A DNA stretch of 64,000 nucleotides from Carposina sasakii (GCA_014607495.2 CP053156.1:9734001-9798000), one strand, 5' to 3'. Counted from the stretch's first letter, positions 30,276-41,982 are shown. Numbers and translations: made by a program. Notes: generated by a model from the sequence alone, not told the origin.

Positions 30276-33107
30276 TTATCCATATTATATTGAATATTCA
30301 AGCCGTTTTGTAAAATATAATGTGACGTCATGCTCTGATTGTCTAGTTATTGCTCAATGGCTCGTAAGTGATTCAGCATCAAAGGGGCTTAAACTAATTG
30401 CAGCCTTATTTCTCATGGCTTTAATATTAAATCTAAAAATCACTATAATGATAAGGATCGCTGCCTGCCAACCTGTAATTTCCCTATCCTTAAAGTTGAA
30501 TATTTTTAGAATTAAAGGGGCCATAACTTTTGAATCTAAACTTTTAAAGATTGATAGTATAATGATGGCTTAGATATTAGAAATCAATATTGTGCAGTAG
30601 TCACGTCCGTTAGTTGGTCGTATCGTGTTAAAATAGGCATGTGAGAACCTAGTATTTTTGTATCCTCACTTTATATATATTACTGAGATACGCCAACTTT
30701 TCGATACTATGACGATAATCTACACTCAGGTCAAAGCGAACATTACCGCCATATTATGCGGGTGTGGCCTCAGCATAAGAAAGCAATAACTGACAGCCAG
30801 CCATTTTGTCCTCACGTATAAAAATGTCACGGAGCAAAAGACACACAAAAACTTTATCTTGAACTCCGTCGATATGTCATAGGATTTAATATTACTTTCG
30901 CATTTTTCTCCTTGTTTTTACGGCGGCGCCGAAGTTTGCATATAAAACAGGCTGGAACCTTATGGACTATTTGCAGACACTTAGACTTTTCAAAGTGTGT
31001 TTGAGCTACGTTTTAGCTTTGCTTAATGGCAAAATGCTTTTTATGGTGAGCGTAATGAAGCCATTGCTGACAATAATCCGTCTTAATTTTAATTTATGCC
31101 AGATGAACATCGTGCGACAATACAGCATGATACACGCCGCATATTGACATAAAATTACATAAGTAAGTAAGGTTCTTTTAGAAATAGTTTACAAAAGCAA
31201 AAGAAACCAAAGGGATTTGCGTTACCAGAGTTGCTGAAAGTGAGTATTAAGTGGTATTATTTTTAGTAGTACCTAGTTTTCATAACATTTGTGAAATAAT
31301 TAATGTAATATTTGTGCTCTCCTTTTATTACTATTACTAAAATTAAAATCCATTAATGATTTCTGTACCTTTAAGTGCCATGGATTTTTGTAAATAAAAT
31401 AAATAAAACCAACTGTATACCTACTGATTACAAGTAATATATTTTCATTTGTGTACATAAAGATAAGAATAAAATTAAAGAAAAACTACTCTTTTGAAAT
31501 AAATTTTAAACACGCCCGACACGTATCACAAACTAGGCTTGTTTACCGACAACAAATAAAACTCCGCAGAGCTACAATGTGTATGCTATTGTGTGGGAGA
31601 CGAGTATGTATATGTTACTTTTGTTTGTTGTTTAGATTACTTCACAAAGAGTTCCATAACAATTGATGACAATATACGATAACTGAACCAGGTAAATAAG
31701 GTGGTAACGTAAACACAGGTACATAAACTCTGATCTTTTGATAATAGGGTCGTTTACAGTTTTTTATTTGTAATTACATCTAAAGATCATAATATAAAAG
31801 AAATATTTGCGAAAGAAAAACTTTGCTAGCGTGAAATCTTACCGAATATAACGATTTCAAAATCACAATTTTAGACTCGCCAAAAAACGCTCCATACAAA
31901 CGGCTACCATGATGTGACGTCACTCTTTAAACAACTTGTATGCGCGTAAAAGAACTTTTGTTCTACAGCTATATTAAATATTGCGTTTACAAATATGGTC
32001 ATAAAACAAAAGTTGCTGTAAATAATGCAGGTGGACATGTGATGTTGTAATTTTCAATTAATTTCATATTTGAAAAATGGACTTGCCCAATTAACTTTGA
32101 AGGCTTATTACTACCTCATTTGGACACTTAATCAAATTCTGATTTTACAGATACGAGTAGGTATGATTTTGATGATTTATTCTGATAAGCATAAAATGTC
32201 ATTAAAATTCAACCACAGAAAACATCTCTATTATTCTATGAAACGGACTCTACATATAATTTATATATTTTTACCTAAAGCTTGGTTTCCTGGGATAACA
32301 GCAGAAGAGAAATTACGTCATCCATGTGATTAAAATGGCGCGGTTCTCTAGAAAGCGATAATTAATTCACGATAAGTAAAGCGTTCTAGTGACGTCATTC
32401 AGGGCAGTATTACGACCGCTAGATGACTGTACCGTTATCCAAGGAAACTAATCACGTCAGATCAAATAGAACTAGAATTTAAAGGGTGACATTAGAATAT
32501 GTACTTATATCTACTTTCATATTATCTTTAAAAATAATAAGTGAATATTTTTTAATTTGAACAGTTTATCAATAGGTTGCATCATCCTGAGATTTTCAGT
32601 ATAACATCGTAGAAATACTCGTACCTAACTAGATTCATAACTCAATATAAGTTATACGAAATGTTTATTCGACAAAACTTTCGCTTGTCGGTGGGTCCTT
32701 ATTACCTCACTTCTGTAGATATCAGCAAATTTATATTACTTCTTGTTAATAAATATAAGAGAAGTTTTCATTCTGGGTCCGCGAGATAAGCGGCATTCGA
32801 AAATATTTAGTGAAGCCTCTTAAAGAGCAGAAAATGTTGTCAGAGTTTACCGTGTTCGACCTGACGAATAAATTCAGTAGACAATACACGCTAATGAATA
32901 AAGTTAGGTTGTTAACGAAGCTAACTTCGGAATTTCCATTTAGAAGTGTTCATGTTTTATCGAAAGTACACAGCATATTTGGGATGAGGGGCTTAAGGTT
33001 TTAAGTACACTGTCGCAAGGGCTCCGGTATCACTTATCTAGTTCGAACAAGTTTGTGAATTATTTGTAAAAAAAAACAAACATACATTAATATAAAAACA
33101 TACAGAA
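30276..33107. other. Long non-coding stretch
   Basis: Frames at 30259..30573, 31451..31666 and 32070..32333 were read and show no motif, splice context or composition that would support a gene. No clear repeat copy was recognised, so this may be mostly unique host sequence. Confidence 0.35.
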
Positions 33108-33240
33108 CTACAGGATCATAAAGTAGTTCCACAGCTACGTTAAGCGTAGATGATAATGATTAGTGACAAGTTACTAGCTTATGGCCTGAGAGAATGTCCG
33201 AGCATTCATTATACCATTATGAAGAAGATGAGATATTTTA
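33108..33240. repeat. Dispersed repeat, copy 2
   Basis: Matches 661..800 in order of words (TTCCACAGCTACGTTAAG, then GTGACAAGTTACTAGC, then GAGAGAATGTCCGAG). Confidence 0.4.
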
Positions 33241-33399
33241 TTGAAAAAAAGTTCCTTCGGCTAATGTAGAATCGACACAATTTGCAAAAGAAAAATCGTG
33301 CTCAATTTTATTTAGGTTTAAAATGTATCTATAATGTGAGTATTCGCCACGTGCTTGTCTATGAATTCATGAGTATATACTATGCATTGGCGGGGTGGA

Positions 33400-33460
33400 G
33401 TAGTAATAGAGAGAGAAAGGATGAGAGAACGAAAAGAAAGAGGGAGAAAGAGAAAGGTAT
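33400..33460. repeat. Purine-rich (GA) low-complexity tract
   Basis: AGAGAGAAAGG and GAAAGAGGGAGAAAGAGAAA words. Overlapping frames on both strands through it (33282..33641, 33318..33503, 33382..33612) are composition effects. Confidence 0.6.
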
Positions 33461-34808
33461 TATACACTACTCGCTTGTGTATACGACTATCGCGCCTGCG
33501 CACGTCTCATTTAACGGTTTTATTCCACGCACTTTTTCTTACGGTTTTACTATCACATTTTTTTCACTTCGGTCGCGCAGCAAAATCCCTATCTCCTCCA
33601 AGCCTGCCGTAAGGAACTTCGTTCCAATAGATGATTTCTAAGAAATTACATACTCTATTGCTATTCGATGTACCCGCGATGGTGTCACAAAGGCTTAAGG
33701 CTTTGTCACCCAGCAACGGAGGTTCGATACTGGATCAAGTTCCTTCAGATTTGTTTGAATAGTAGCTTCTTCCGTTATTATAAGCTGACATTAGGAAAAC
33801 ATATTTGGTATCGGAATAACCGAAATAACATTATCCCTTATTTATATTTTTTACAAAGCTGGTATTACTTTTCAATAGCTTTTTATTCTGAGAATTCAGT
33901 GTTTTCCATGTGGTGGACTTTTCTTTACTTAACAGATAAATAATAAATTTTAATTTTAGGTTTTATTGCATGTACATAAATGATGCTGTCTCTATCATTA
34001 TCACGTTTTAGAGAAAGACAGCGCCAATTTTATTCTTCCAATAGGCTATAATGACGTTTGGAAAAATCGCCCCTAAATTGGTTAATTGCATTTTGTGAAA
34101 TATAGGGCCAAACTTCCCATCGTAAAGCTTCCTCGATGATATTTCCTCTACAAATATATGTGTAGAATGTGGTCAGTAATTATATTTTTCCTAACTACTT
34201 CTTAACTGTAAACGTAGATCATTTTTTATCAAGTTAAAGTGCATGTAAGTGCATAATTAAATATCGTAACGTGGCTATGGAATCTCGTTTATAATTCTGC
34301 AGTTCTAACTACCTGGTTAATGAAATCCAACATATTTTTGGCAACATAAGCGGAAACAGGAAAACGTATTGAAGAAGATGTATAATAATAAACAATAAAG
34401 CCGGGATTTAGGGGACGTCTCGCAGCAATGTATGTTGCGTCAGTTCAGATACAATCCAATTGGTAAAAAGATCTTTATTGGCTGAAGCCGGATAGTAATT
34501 CGGGCCGAGTCGAGTGGCTCGCCGCCGAGTGATTGTAGCCGCTCAGACAATTACATGATTTGATGGGCGACTTGCCATTTTATTTGGGCACTTAATATGC
34601 CGCTTCTGTTTGATTCCGTCATTTGTCAACGTTTTCGGGATTGATTTGTGGGATTCGGTGTTTGCTTTCTCAACTGTATTAGCTGATTGCTTGTTTATGT
34701 TTTTCTTGCGATATACATAAAGTCAGTTATATTACTTGACGAGACTGCTAAAAATTTTAAATAGTACTGTGATTTTAAATATAGCTATAAATATCATACC
34801 TGTGTATA
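33461..34808. other. Non-coding stretch
   Basis: Near 33676..33735 a B-box-like GGAGGTTCGATACTGG suggests a fragment of another tRNA-like repeat. Positions 34440..34680 are less A/T-rich, match no other part of the window and may be unique host sequence, possibly regulatory. Confidence 0.35.
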
Positions 34809-34810
34809 TA

Positions 34811-35069
34811 CAGGGTGTAACAGAAAGGGTATGTTAAGCGAAAAGCTGTATAAATAGCCCACTAGAGAACCTATTTCCAAAATTTGAAACTCGAAATCAC
34901 ATTTTTATTTTTCAAGATTGTATGAAAATTCCTGACATATTTAAAAATTCTCCATACTATTTAGAAAAATTAAACATGTGATTTCGGATCTCAAATTTTG
35001 TGGATAGGTTCTCTATAGTGGGCTATTTACATAGCTTTTCGCTTAACATACCCTTTTTGTTACACCCTG
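34811..35069. mobile_element. Long-inverted-repeat MITE (CAGGGTGTAACA), copy 2
   Basis: CAGGGTGTAACAGAAAGGGT at the left and CCCTTTTTGTTACACCCTG at the right, with TA on both sides (34809..34810, 35070..35071). It is the inverted counterpart of 21505..21758: the half carrying TTTCCAAAATTTGAAACTCG is on the left here and on the right there. Confidence 0.8.
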
Positions 35070-35071
35070 TA

Positions 35072-35924
35072 TATGCCTGATCAGATCAGCAAAGGTACAA
35101 AAGATAATATCCCACGCTACATGAGAACTATCAACTTTTCCACAAGGGATTTTACAAAGTGTTTCCTTCAACTTAGTTTCACTCGGTAACGAAGTCGTCA
35201 ATTTGAGAATTTCATACGCTAGTTAGACTTTTTGTATCCTATCTCTGTTCTTGATCGTCACAGCAATTGAATTAATTGGATGGAGATGTACAAAAGTTAT
35301 CATTAATCTATTGCTATCTAGAATTTGGGTTCCCTTCGTAATAAGCGATAAATAACTCGGCCGTGTTGTGCAATTTAGTGCCCAATTTAGGTTGTCTAAA
35401 TTCGTTTTTGGATTCAACTTGAGCAGACGCCTCGTGACCTCTTGATTACACGAGCCTAGAGGTCGTTGGTTTTCTGATAATTAAATTAAAATATGTATGA
35501 GGAATGTGGATAAAATAAAGGCTGTTTCTAGCAGGAGCATTGTATAGAATGCTCTACAATAACGGCGTCACATGACTTTAATATTTTGAAAATTATTACC
35601 GCAATAAATAAATTTTGTTCTTTTATTAAGTATTTGTCTATACAGGATCGATCGAGTACCTCTTATATACTGCCAAAAATATCTTACTTTACTTTACTAT
35701 TTCTGCCCGATTGGCTATAACAGTCACCTGAGGGCACATCGACGACGCCCCGAAAAACCAATCAGGGACGCCGTCTACCAAAAGGCATTTTATTTTACCT
35801 ATCACATATCTAATATCAGATCAGTTCACTTTCGGTGTCTGGTCTTAGCCTGCAGTTAATAGGTCACAGTCGGGGTTCATTCGTCTGGGTTCTCAGTGTG
35901 ACACTTTATTGTAAAACTAGCTGT
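35072..35924. other. Non-coding stretch
   Basis: Around 35693..35790 a GC-richer patch (CGATTGGCTATAACAGTCAC, CCGAAAAACCAATCAGGGAC) may be a repeat fragment with partly inverted ends. No gene. Confidence 0.35.
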
Positions 35925-36330
35925 TGCCTTTAACTTCATCCGCGTAGATTACTAAATGTCTATATCCTCTTTGAACAACATACATATATGCATTCTGAGA
36001 AGATTGGTTGAGTAAATAAAACGTGAAGAGGTAACAAACAAACAAACTTACTTATGTAAGTATGTATGAATATGAGTTGGGATAGTTGTGATGTGCATTT
36101 AAATAGGTAGAGACGTCTGGTGGTAAAGGCATAGATATTAATATAAATTGCATATAGTACTCGTATTCTTGGGGGGGTTAGAATATTGTCTAATACCCGC
36201 GATTGAGATTACTATGCTTTCGCATTGTCCTACTCGTATTAGTAAAGATATTGTTACATATTGTTGGTGGTGGGCGAACCCTCGATGGAAACATATTGTT
36301 AACCAATAAATCAATAGCTAAATGAATTTC
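35925..36330. repeat. Fragments of dispersed repeats
   Basis: 35925..36055 is the reverse of the GGCAACAGCTAG-tail repeat (AGCTGTTGCC, CATCCGCGTAGA). 36262..36290 (GGTGGTGGGCGAACCCTCG) is a short GGCGTTAC-family fragment. Confidence 0.35.
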
Positions 36331-36500
36331 TACATACATAGGATCACATGGTGCCACATCTGACCAATTTTTACGGTATAGTTGAGATGTACAAGTTCGG
36401 TAAGTAGTGACAGGTGGTCAGCCCATCGCCTACAAAACACCAAGACCCTCTTGTCCCTCTACTGACTTGTACAGTATGCCCGGGAAGAGAAGCAGTGTGA
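36331..36500 (-). mobile_element. LINE-3 tail with internal deletion
   Basis: TACATACATAGGATCACATG joins the (TATG)n end directly to the GTGCCACATCTGACC part, so the stretch with CCTTACGGGGTAGGC present in other copies is missing. The remainder, to GCCCGGGAAGAGAAGCAG, is intact. Confidence 0.6.
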
Positions 36501-37639
36501 CTCTTGTTTTGAAAAGAACTCTGGGGATCAATTTATCTTTTGAAAATAAATTTATTAGACATCAAAATACCCATCTGAATATTTCTGTTCAAATTTTATG
36601 GTCTGTTGGTTGAAAAAGTTTATTTTATAAAAAAAATGCATTGTAATAATTTTAGCTAAGTGAAATTGTATATTAAAGTTTTAGAATATTTTATAACTTT
36701 ACTTACGAATACGAGTACTTAATGCTTATACGAAAGTTGTTAGAAGCTTTTTAATAGTTAGGTAAGTTTACTATTTCAAAACTAGAAACGTTCGTGTTTG
36801 CAAACAAAATTAGGTCAGAGCAATTCATGAGCTTTTAAAGCATAAAATAAAGTTGCCATTCAAGCTAAATTCACTTCAATTGAACGTGTTCTAACTAAAA
36901 CACTGAATTCTGGTCAGAATATTTTTTCTTACAAATAATTCGTATTTTTCTTTGTTTATTGTTCAATCATTTCGGAGTAGGTAATTTACCAATAGAAGTG
37001 AACAAGAAAAATATTCTTATCCGTCGTATAACTAAATTACCCACGTATATCGTCATAATCGCATCTTCGGTATAACAAGAGTGCAATTGCTTTTTGCATT
37101 TTTTGACAATTGTGCCCTTGTTCCACCGAAGTATATTGAATTTCGTTTGTCATTCGTTTGCAATCCTCCACCACAGTGTGTCGCGACGTAAGTGGGCAGG
37201 ATTCCAGAGAACCTGTAGTCCACGACGTGCCATTCGTTCTAGTCTGTTCCAATAACGATGTCACACTGATTTCCTTGGAACTGAACTAAGTAGCTCACGT
37301 AGTGTTAGACTTATAAAGACACTAGCGTCCATGTTAGGGGACATTCTAACCGTAACATAGATAAGTTTAAAATGGGTTATTTCGTTTTCCGCTGACTGTA
37401 CGTACTGTGACAGCCGCTCCCATGACGCGCCGCGTTTTTGTCGCGATATCGATGCTGGTTTAATATGAAAATAGAGTGACCGGTAGAATTTAGACAAATG
37501 AAAATACTCGTAATAGTGTAGTTTTACATAGTGTACCTTTAATGGAGTGTTTAGGATATAAGGCACATCTTTTTGTATCAAAAGATTTATATGTGTAACA
37601 ACAACAGCGCCTCCAGAATTGAAAGTTGAAGTTGAAAAG
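36501..37639. other. Non-coding stretch
   Basis: Minus-strand frames at 37037..37264 and 37261..37581 are open but carry no motif. Positions 37030..37470 are less A/T-rich and could be unique host sequence; no splice pattern was convincing. Confidence 0.35.
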
Positions 37640-38071
37640 TCCGAAAATCACATCGCGGTCACCAACCCGCATGCCTAGCGTGGTGACTAGTGGGTAGATA
37701 CCTCTTTATAGCCCTGCGAGAGGCCTACGTCTACCTCCAGCAGTAGACTGCAATAGGCTGATCATCATCTTCCTGCCCTGTTCCCATTTATTTGGTGTCG
37801 GCGCAATATGTACTTTTCTTCCGTTCATCCCTATTATCCGTCATCTCATTACACGCATATCCTCTCTCACACAGTCCATCCAACATTTTTTTGGTATACC
37901 TCTTCCTTTATATCCATCCACATTCATGCATAACGCTCTCTGTAAAATATGCCTTTCATCCCGTTGCTTTACATGCCCGTACCAAGACAGACGGTTACTT
38001 CGTAACTTGTCTGTGATTGGCGCAACTTTCAGACTTCCTCTTATATACTCATTTCTGCAATAGGCTGATGA
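37640..38071 (+). mobile_element. Retroelement 3' end with LINE-2-type tail, split by a LINE
   Basis: Plus-strand body CATCGCGGTCACCAACCCG and tail GAGAGGCCTACGTCTACC, CAGCAGTAGACTGCAATAGG belong to the non-coding LINE-2-tail family. The tail is interrupted at 37762, and 15 bp of it (CTGCAATAGGCTGAT, 37748..37762) are repeated at 38055..38069 after the inserted LINE-1 fragment. Confidence 0.65.
37763..38054 (-). pseudogene. LINE-1 (RTE-like) reverse transcriptase C-terminal fragment
   Basis: The minus strand encodes KVAPITDKLRSNRL, WYGHV-type sequence and GRPKK-type sequence, then a final CADTK before the (GAT)n tail, as in 5668..5917, but with a few damaging changes. It inserted into the tail of another retroelement with a 15-bp target duplication (37748..37762 and 38055..38069). 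The plus-strand frame 37792..38016 is its shadow. Confidence 0.75.
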
Positions 38072-38198
38072 CGATCCTTTTTGGCGTTGTTTACAAAAGT
38101 GTATTCTAACGAGGGAGTTATGTCAATTTCATTACTACATTTTGGACACGTAATAAGGTTTTTTATTTGACATTTAAAAAGCTATTTATGTTATTTTC

Positions 38199-38321
38199 GA
38201 TATTACTACAAGAAAATTTAAACATTATTAAAGCTAAACATTGCCTAAATTTTGACAGATGTTGCAGTTAAATGTATTTTTTAAACAATGTCTAACTTTA
38301 GACGTGGCTTTGTAATAACAC
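38199..38321. mobile_element. MITE with GTGTTATTAC ends, copy 2
   Basis: Reverse-complement match to 7910..8040: GATATTACTACAAGAAAATT on the left, TTTGTAATAACAC on the right, with TAAAGCTAAACATTGCC and GTCTAACTTTAGACG inside. More diverged than copy 1. Confidence 0.55.
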
Positions 38322-38788
38322 TGTATAAGTCTATAGTATTCTCTATCCGGGGTTTTAGCTGTTTTCAGTGTAATCTTGTGGGATTCGGATATAGCGATGT
38401 CTTTATTTTGGAGTAGACTTCGTATCGGTAGTTGTGCGTTTTAGTTTTGTGTTTTTCTGATTTGGGTGTCCTTTGTTCGAAGAGGGTTATATTGTAGCTC
38501 GTATTTTATACCCGAGTGATATGAGGTTTTCGATCGCTTATACGATTTTTAATACGAGCGGTATTAGTCAAATCAATAAATAGACTATGCGGCTTTTTGA
38601 AGGCATTGTCAACGTCAATAATTCATCAATCCTATTGTAAGATGACAATAAAATCTGGTTAACATAAGCTTGCACTTATATTGTTTATGTACGAGTAAGT
38701 GTTTATTCATAGAGAAAAAAGATACATTTACAAGTATTATTGATAAAAACCTAAAAACTAATTTACGAAATAAAATATATTTACAAAG
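38322..38788. other. AT-rich non-coding stretch
   Basis: A loose inverted pair CTCGTATTTTATAC and TTTTAATACGAG lies at 38497..38562. No gene. Confidence 0.4.
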
Positions 38789-38876
38789 TTACCGTCTACT
38801 GAGGGTGCCCAGAATGCTGGCAGCAATGCCACGTTGTATGGCAATGCTAATTTTTTGCGCAAAAAATAGACGGTAA
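38789..38876. mobile_element. Possible 88-bp MITE
   Basis: Perfect 10-bp inverted ends TTACCGTCTA and TAGACGGTAA enclose GC-richer sequence in an AT-rich region. No second copy was found in the window. The plus-strand frame over it is not a gene. Confidence 0.35.
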
Positions 38877-38992
38877 TAATATAATATGTAAGTTAATTGT
38901 AGATACTATTAATAATTATCTGTGCATAATAAAATATTAGATCAACGCTGACCAGTAGGTTTGTGATCTCATAAACGGCAGATAATATATTT

Positions 38993-39195
38993 ATACATAC
39001 ATATAGTCACGCCTTTATCCCTTACGGGGTAGGCAGAGCACAAAGGGCCGATAGAACCACATGGTGCCACTTCTGACCAATTTTGAGGGTAGGTTAGGGT
39101 AGTTGAGATGTACAAGTTTGGTTAGTAGTGACAGGTGGTCAGCCTATTGCCTACAATACAACAAGACCCTCTTGTCCCTCTACTGACTTATACAT
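38993..39195 (-). mobile_element. LINE-3 tail
   Basis: ATACATACATATAGTCACGCC (tail side), CCTTACGGGGTAGGCAGAGC, CATGGTGCCACTTCTGACC and CAAGACCCTCTTGTCCC, as in 9007..9230. ATTTATA is present on both sides and may be a short target duplication. Confidence 0.65.
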
Positions 39196-39894
39196 TTATA
39201 ACTAATTTTTGGTTCGTCTTGCTTACGGTAGATATTATGCGTGATATGCATTTATGCTTATCTCTCCCAATTTTTTCTATTTTTCTGATATATTTTTGCT
39301 AGCAGACCGTACGAATGTTATTGAAATCTCTTTTCAAACTACCAATATTTTTAGCAAAGGTGAATTTTTCAATTGATTCATACGAGTGAATAGTGGATGC
39401 TGGCGAGGATATTAAAAAACTTGCAAACGCCCAGTCGACTGGCATACTCGTCTATTAGAACTTCAATTTATTGAATAAAAAGTTCGCGAGCAGTTTACGT
39501 AGGTATAACTATTTTTGAGGAAATTCGGTGATATATATCCGAAAAACATTTTCTTTAGTATTAAAAAAATAAGAGCGTGATTGTCCTGGTCTTATTCTTT
39601 ATATAATCGATGGATAATTTAAACCTGGTGAAATGAGATTACCTACAATTTCGACAAAACCCGCTAATTCTATTTGGGCAGTTTTTAATTTACTTACTTT
39701 TCTACGTGCAATTATCGAACCAAATAATAGAGCTAAATTTAATTTATAGTTAATTAATTTTAATAAGTATGTCAAGATCTATTCTTGAGGTGGATAGGTA
39801 GGTACTACTTTTATTATATTTGTACTTTTATTATAGCTGCGTGGACAAAACGGATAAATTTTTTATCTCTTGAAGCATGTTCCACATAATATCC
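39196..39894. other. AT-rich non-coding stretch
   Basis: No supported feature. Confidence 0.45.
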
Positions 39895-39899
39895 TTACA

Positions 39900-40105
39900 T
39901 ATACATAATATGTCGTAGAACCGATGGACGGTGGAGTAAACGGGTTCTCGAATGGAGACCGCGCCTCGGCAAACGTAGCGTTGGGCGCCCTCCAGCCAGA
40001 TGAGAGGACGGCTGGTAGTGACTGGATGGCAAAAACGAGCGATCGAGCCATGTGGCGTACACTGGGGGAGGCCTACGTCCAGCAGTAGACTGCAATAAGC
40101 TGACG
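39900..40105 (+). pseudogene. LINE-2 reverse transcriptase C-terminal fragment
   Basis: The plus strand encodes EWRPRLGKRSVGRPPAR in one frame and, after a frame change, DWMAKTSDRAMWRTLGEAYV followed by QQ and a stop, then GCAATAAGCTGACGAAGACG. This is the C-terminal end of a non-LTR retrotransposon polymerase protein, with GRPPARW and LGEAYVQQ as landmarks. It is truncated and frameshifted. A minus-strand relative is at 8404..8560. Confidence 0.75.
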
Positions 40106-40127
40106 AAGACGACGATACATATTATAT

Positions 40128-40262
40128 CGCATACTAGGTACTTGGATCTGGTTTCTCATCGTAACTGTAGTTGCTTGTCTAAGCAATCGTGAGTGACAAG
40201 ATGCGAGAGTCAGCTTAAGGTTTAGAGCCCGGTAGCTGGCGAACACCTAAACGCTCGAATTC
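40128..40262 (-). repeat. GGCGTTAC-family internal fragment
   Basis: GGTACTTGGATCTGGTTTC and GAGAGTCAGCTTAAGG with AGCCCGGTAGCTGGCG are a diverged reverse copy of the middle of 6713..6967. Confidence 0.45.
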
Positions 40263-40532
40263 TTAGAAAGGCATATTATACTCACACTCATTTCACAACC
40301 AAATTAAGAAAATCACATTGTCTTGATTCTTGTCAAAAATTTATAGTATTTATAAGTTATTCAATTTGTAATAAACTGACTTTAAAAAAAAATTTAACCA
40401 TCTTCAAAAAACACAAACGACTAAAAATTCAACTAAAAAGCGATAAATAACGTAACTAATTTATCTACATACTTAATACTTTAACAAAATCATCTTTAAC
40501 TATTAAATATTTTATAAAATTATTGATAGAGA
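40263..40532. other. AT-rich non-coding stretch
   Basis: No supported feature. Confidence 0.45.
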
Positions 40533-40547
40533 TATGGAAAAACTCCT

Positions 40548-40620
40548 CACCCGGGTGGGAATCGAACCCACGACCTCTGCATTCCGTGCCAGCGCTCTTA
40601 CCACTGAGCCACTGGGTCAA
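40548..40620 (-). repeat. tRNA-like module a
   Basis: Minus-strand TTGACCCAGTGGCTCAGTGG to TTCGATTCCCACCCGGGTG. It has a perfect T-arm (GTGGG, CCCAC), a D-arm (GCTC, GAGC) and a weak anticodon arm, so it is a SINE head or tRNA pseudogene rather than a working tRNA. Confidence 0.65.
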
Positions 40621-40839
40621 TTATTCGGATGATGAATTTTACCATCTCTTTTTGAAATTACATTATTGGAAACGTTATTTTTTCATCCCGATAGCTATAC
40701 ATAAGCCAAATCTCGGCAAACAAAGCTGAATCCCTCAGCACAATGTTTTAATGATGAAACAATCATGGAGAAGTGTTTTTATTATAGTCAAGATATTATA
40801 TATTATAAAATTAATTATAAAGAAATGGAAAAAATTCCT

Positions 40840-40912
40840 CACCCGGGTGGGAATCGAACCCACGACCTCTGCATTCCGTGCCAGCGCTTTTACCACTGAG
40901 CCACCGGGTCAA
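40840..40912 (-). repeat. tRNA-like module b
   Basis: Nearly identical to module a; 73 bases, minus strand. Confidence 0.65.
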
Positions 40913-41010
40913 TTACTCTTATTTTTCAATTATCACTTATTTTTTGGATGAAGAATAACGTTGCCAATATGTAATTTAGAAAAGATATGGTAAATTCGTC
41001 ATCCGAGTAA

Positions 41011-41084
41011 TTGACCCGGTGGCTTTGTGGTTATAGCGGCTGGCACGGTTTGCAGTGGTCGTGGGTTCGATTCCCACTCGGGTG
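41011..41084 (+). repeat. tRNA-like module c
   Basis: TTGACCCGGTGGCTTTGTGG, then GGTTCGATTCCCACTCGGGTG, then GAAGAATTTTT, which could act as a polymerase III stop. Confidence 0.65.
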
Positions 41085-41334
41085 AAGAATTTTTGCCATT
41101 TTCTTTATTAATAATTTTATAATATATAATATCTTGGCTAAGATAAATTTATAAACACATTTCTCCATTAATATAATCCGTTAGGATATGGTTGATAGTT
41201 TCATCTTTAAACATTGTGCTGAGGGATTCAGCTTTGTTTGCCGAGATTTGGCTAGTGTATAGCTATCGGGATGAAGAATAACGTTGCGAATATATAATTT
41301 AGAAAAGAGATGGTAAAATTCGTCATCCGAGTAA

Positions 41335-41408
41335 TTGACCCGGTGGCTTAGTGGTTATAGCGGCTGGCACGGTTTGCAGTGGTCGTGGGTTCGATTCCCA
41401 CTCGGGTG
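41335..41408 (+). repeat. tRNA-like module d
   Basis: Differs from module c by only a base or two and is followed by GAAGAATTTTTTCC. Confidence 0.65.
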
Positions 41409-41443
41409 AAGAATTTTTTCCATTTTCTTTATTAATAATTTTA

Positions 41444-41682
41444 CTACTAAATAGTTTTCATCGACCAATTGCCGTACTGTCTCCCAACTCCTAACCGTTA
41501 AGGAGTTCTGTAGCTTCATCATCAGCACAGCAGCATCAGATGTAGATTCAAGTAACACCTTAGCCCTACATACTACTAAATAGTTTCAATCGACCAATTG
41601 CAGTACTGTCTCCCAACTCCTAACCGTTAAGGAGTTCTGTAGCTTCATCATCAGCACAGCAGCATCAGATGTTGACACCCTG
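41444..41682. repeat. 129-bp tandem duplication
   Basis: CTACTAAATAG starts at 41444 and again at 41573. The following CTGTCTCCCAACTCCTAACC and GTTAAGGAGTTCTGTAGC are identical in both units, with a few changes elsewhere. The second unit runs on into the repeat to 41956. Confidence 0.8.
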
Positions 41683-41956
41683 AAGCATATACCTGAGTAA
41701 GACATGATTACGTAACAAAAGCACCATACGAGCATACAATTTTCGATGGTTGACCTAGATTTCTCCTGGATCCCATCATCAGTTTCTGACCTGGTGAAAA
41801 TGGGACCACCTCAGAAGTGAAATCTATCCAACAAAATAAACATTTTTGAAATCCGTCTATAATTGACGGAAATAGCGGTGAACATACATTAAAAAAAATT
41901 ATTATACATACAGACGAATTGAGAACCTCCTCCTTTTTTTGAAGTCGGTTAAAAAG
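41683..41956. repeat. Dispersed repeat ending GAAGTCGGTTAAAAAG
   Basis: The end CAGACGAATTGAGAACCTCC and TTTGAAGTCGGTTAAAA is, from memory, frequent in lepidopteran genomes. No protein; the class is not assigned. Confidence 0.45.
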
Positions 41957-41982
41957 AGGTATTTTTATTCATTGAATATTGA

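Larger units (their letters stand above)
40533..41425. mobile_element. Inverted pair of dimeric tRNA-like repeat units
   Basis: The left arm (40533..40912) holds two minus-strand tRNA-like modules and the right arm (41011..41425) two plus-strand modules, each pair joined by a similar spacer of about 220..250 bases. The shared spacer words include ATTGTGCTGAGGGATTCAGC, TTTGTTTGCCGAGATTTGGC and TATAGCTATCGGGATGAA, inverted between the arms. The central 40955..41010 repeats the last 60 bases of the spacer (GAATAACGTTGC, GTCATCCGAGTAATTGACCC). Frames over the block are spurious. Confidence 0.75.

Noticed and set aside
33282..33641. 119-codon frame and overlapping frames
   Set aside because: They run through a purine-rich tract that stays open on both strands.
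41444..41682. CRISPR-like array
   Set aside because: Only two long units, no regular spacers, eukaryotic context.
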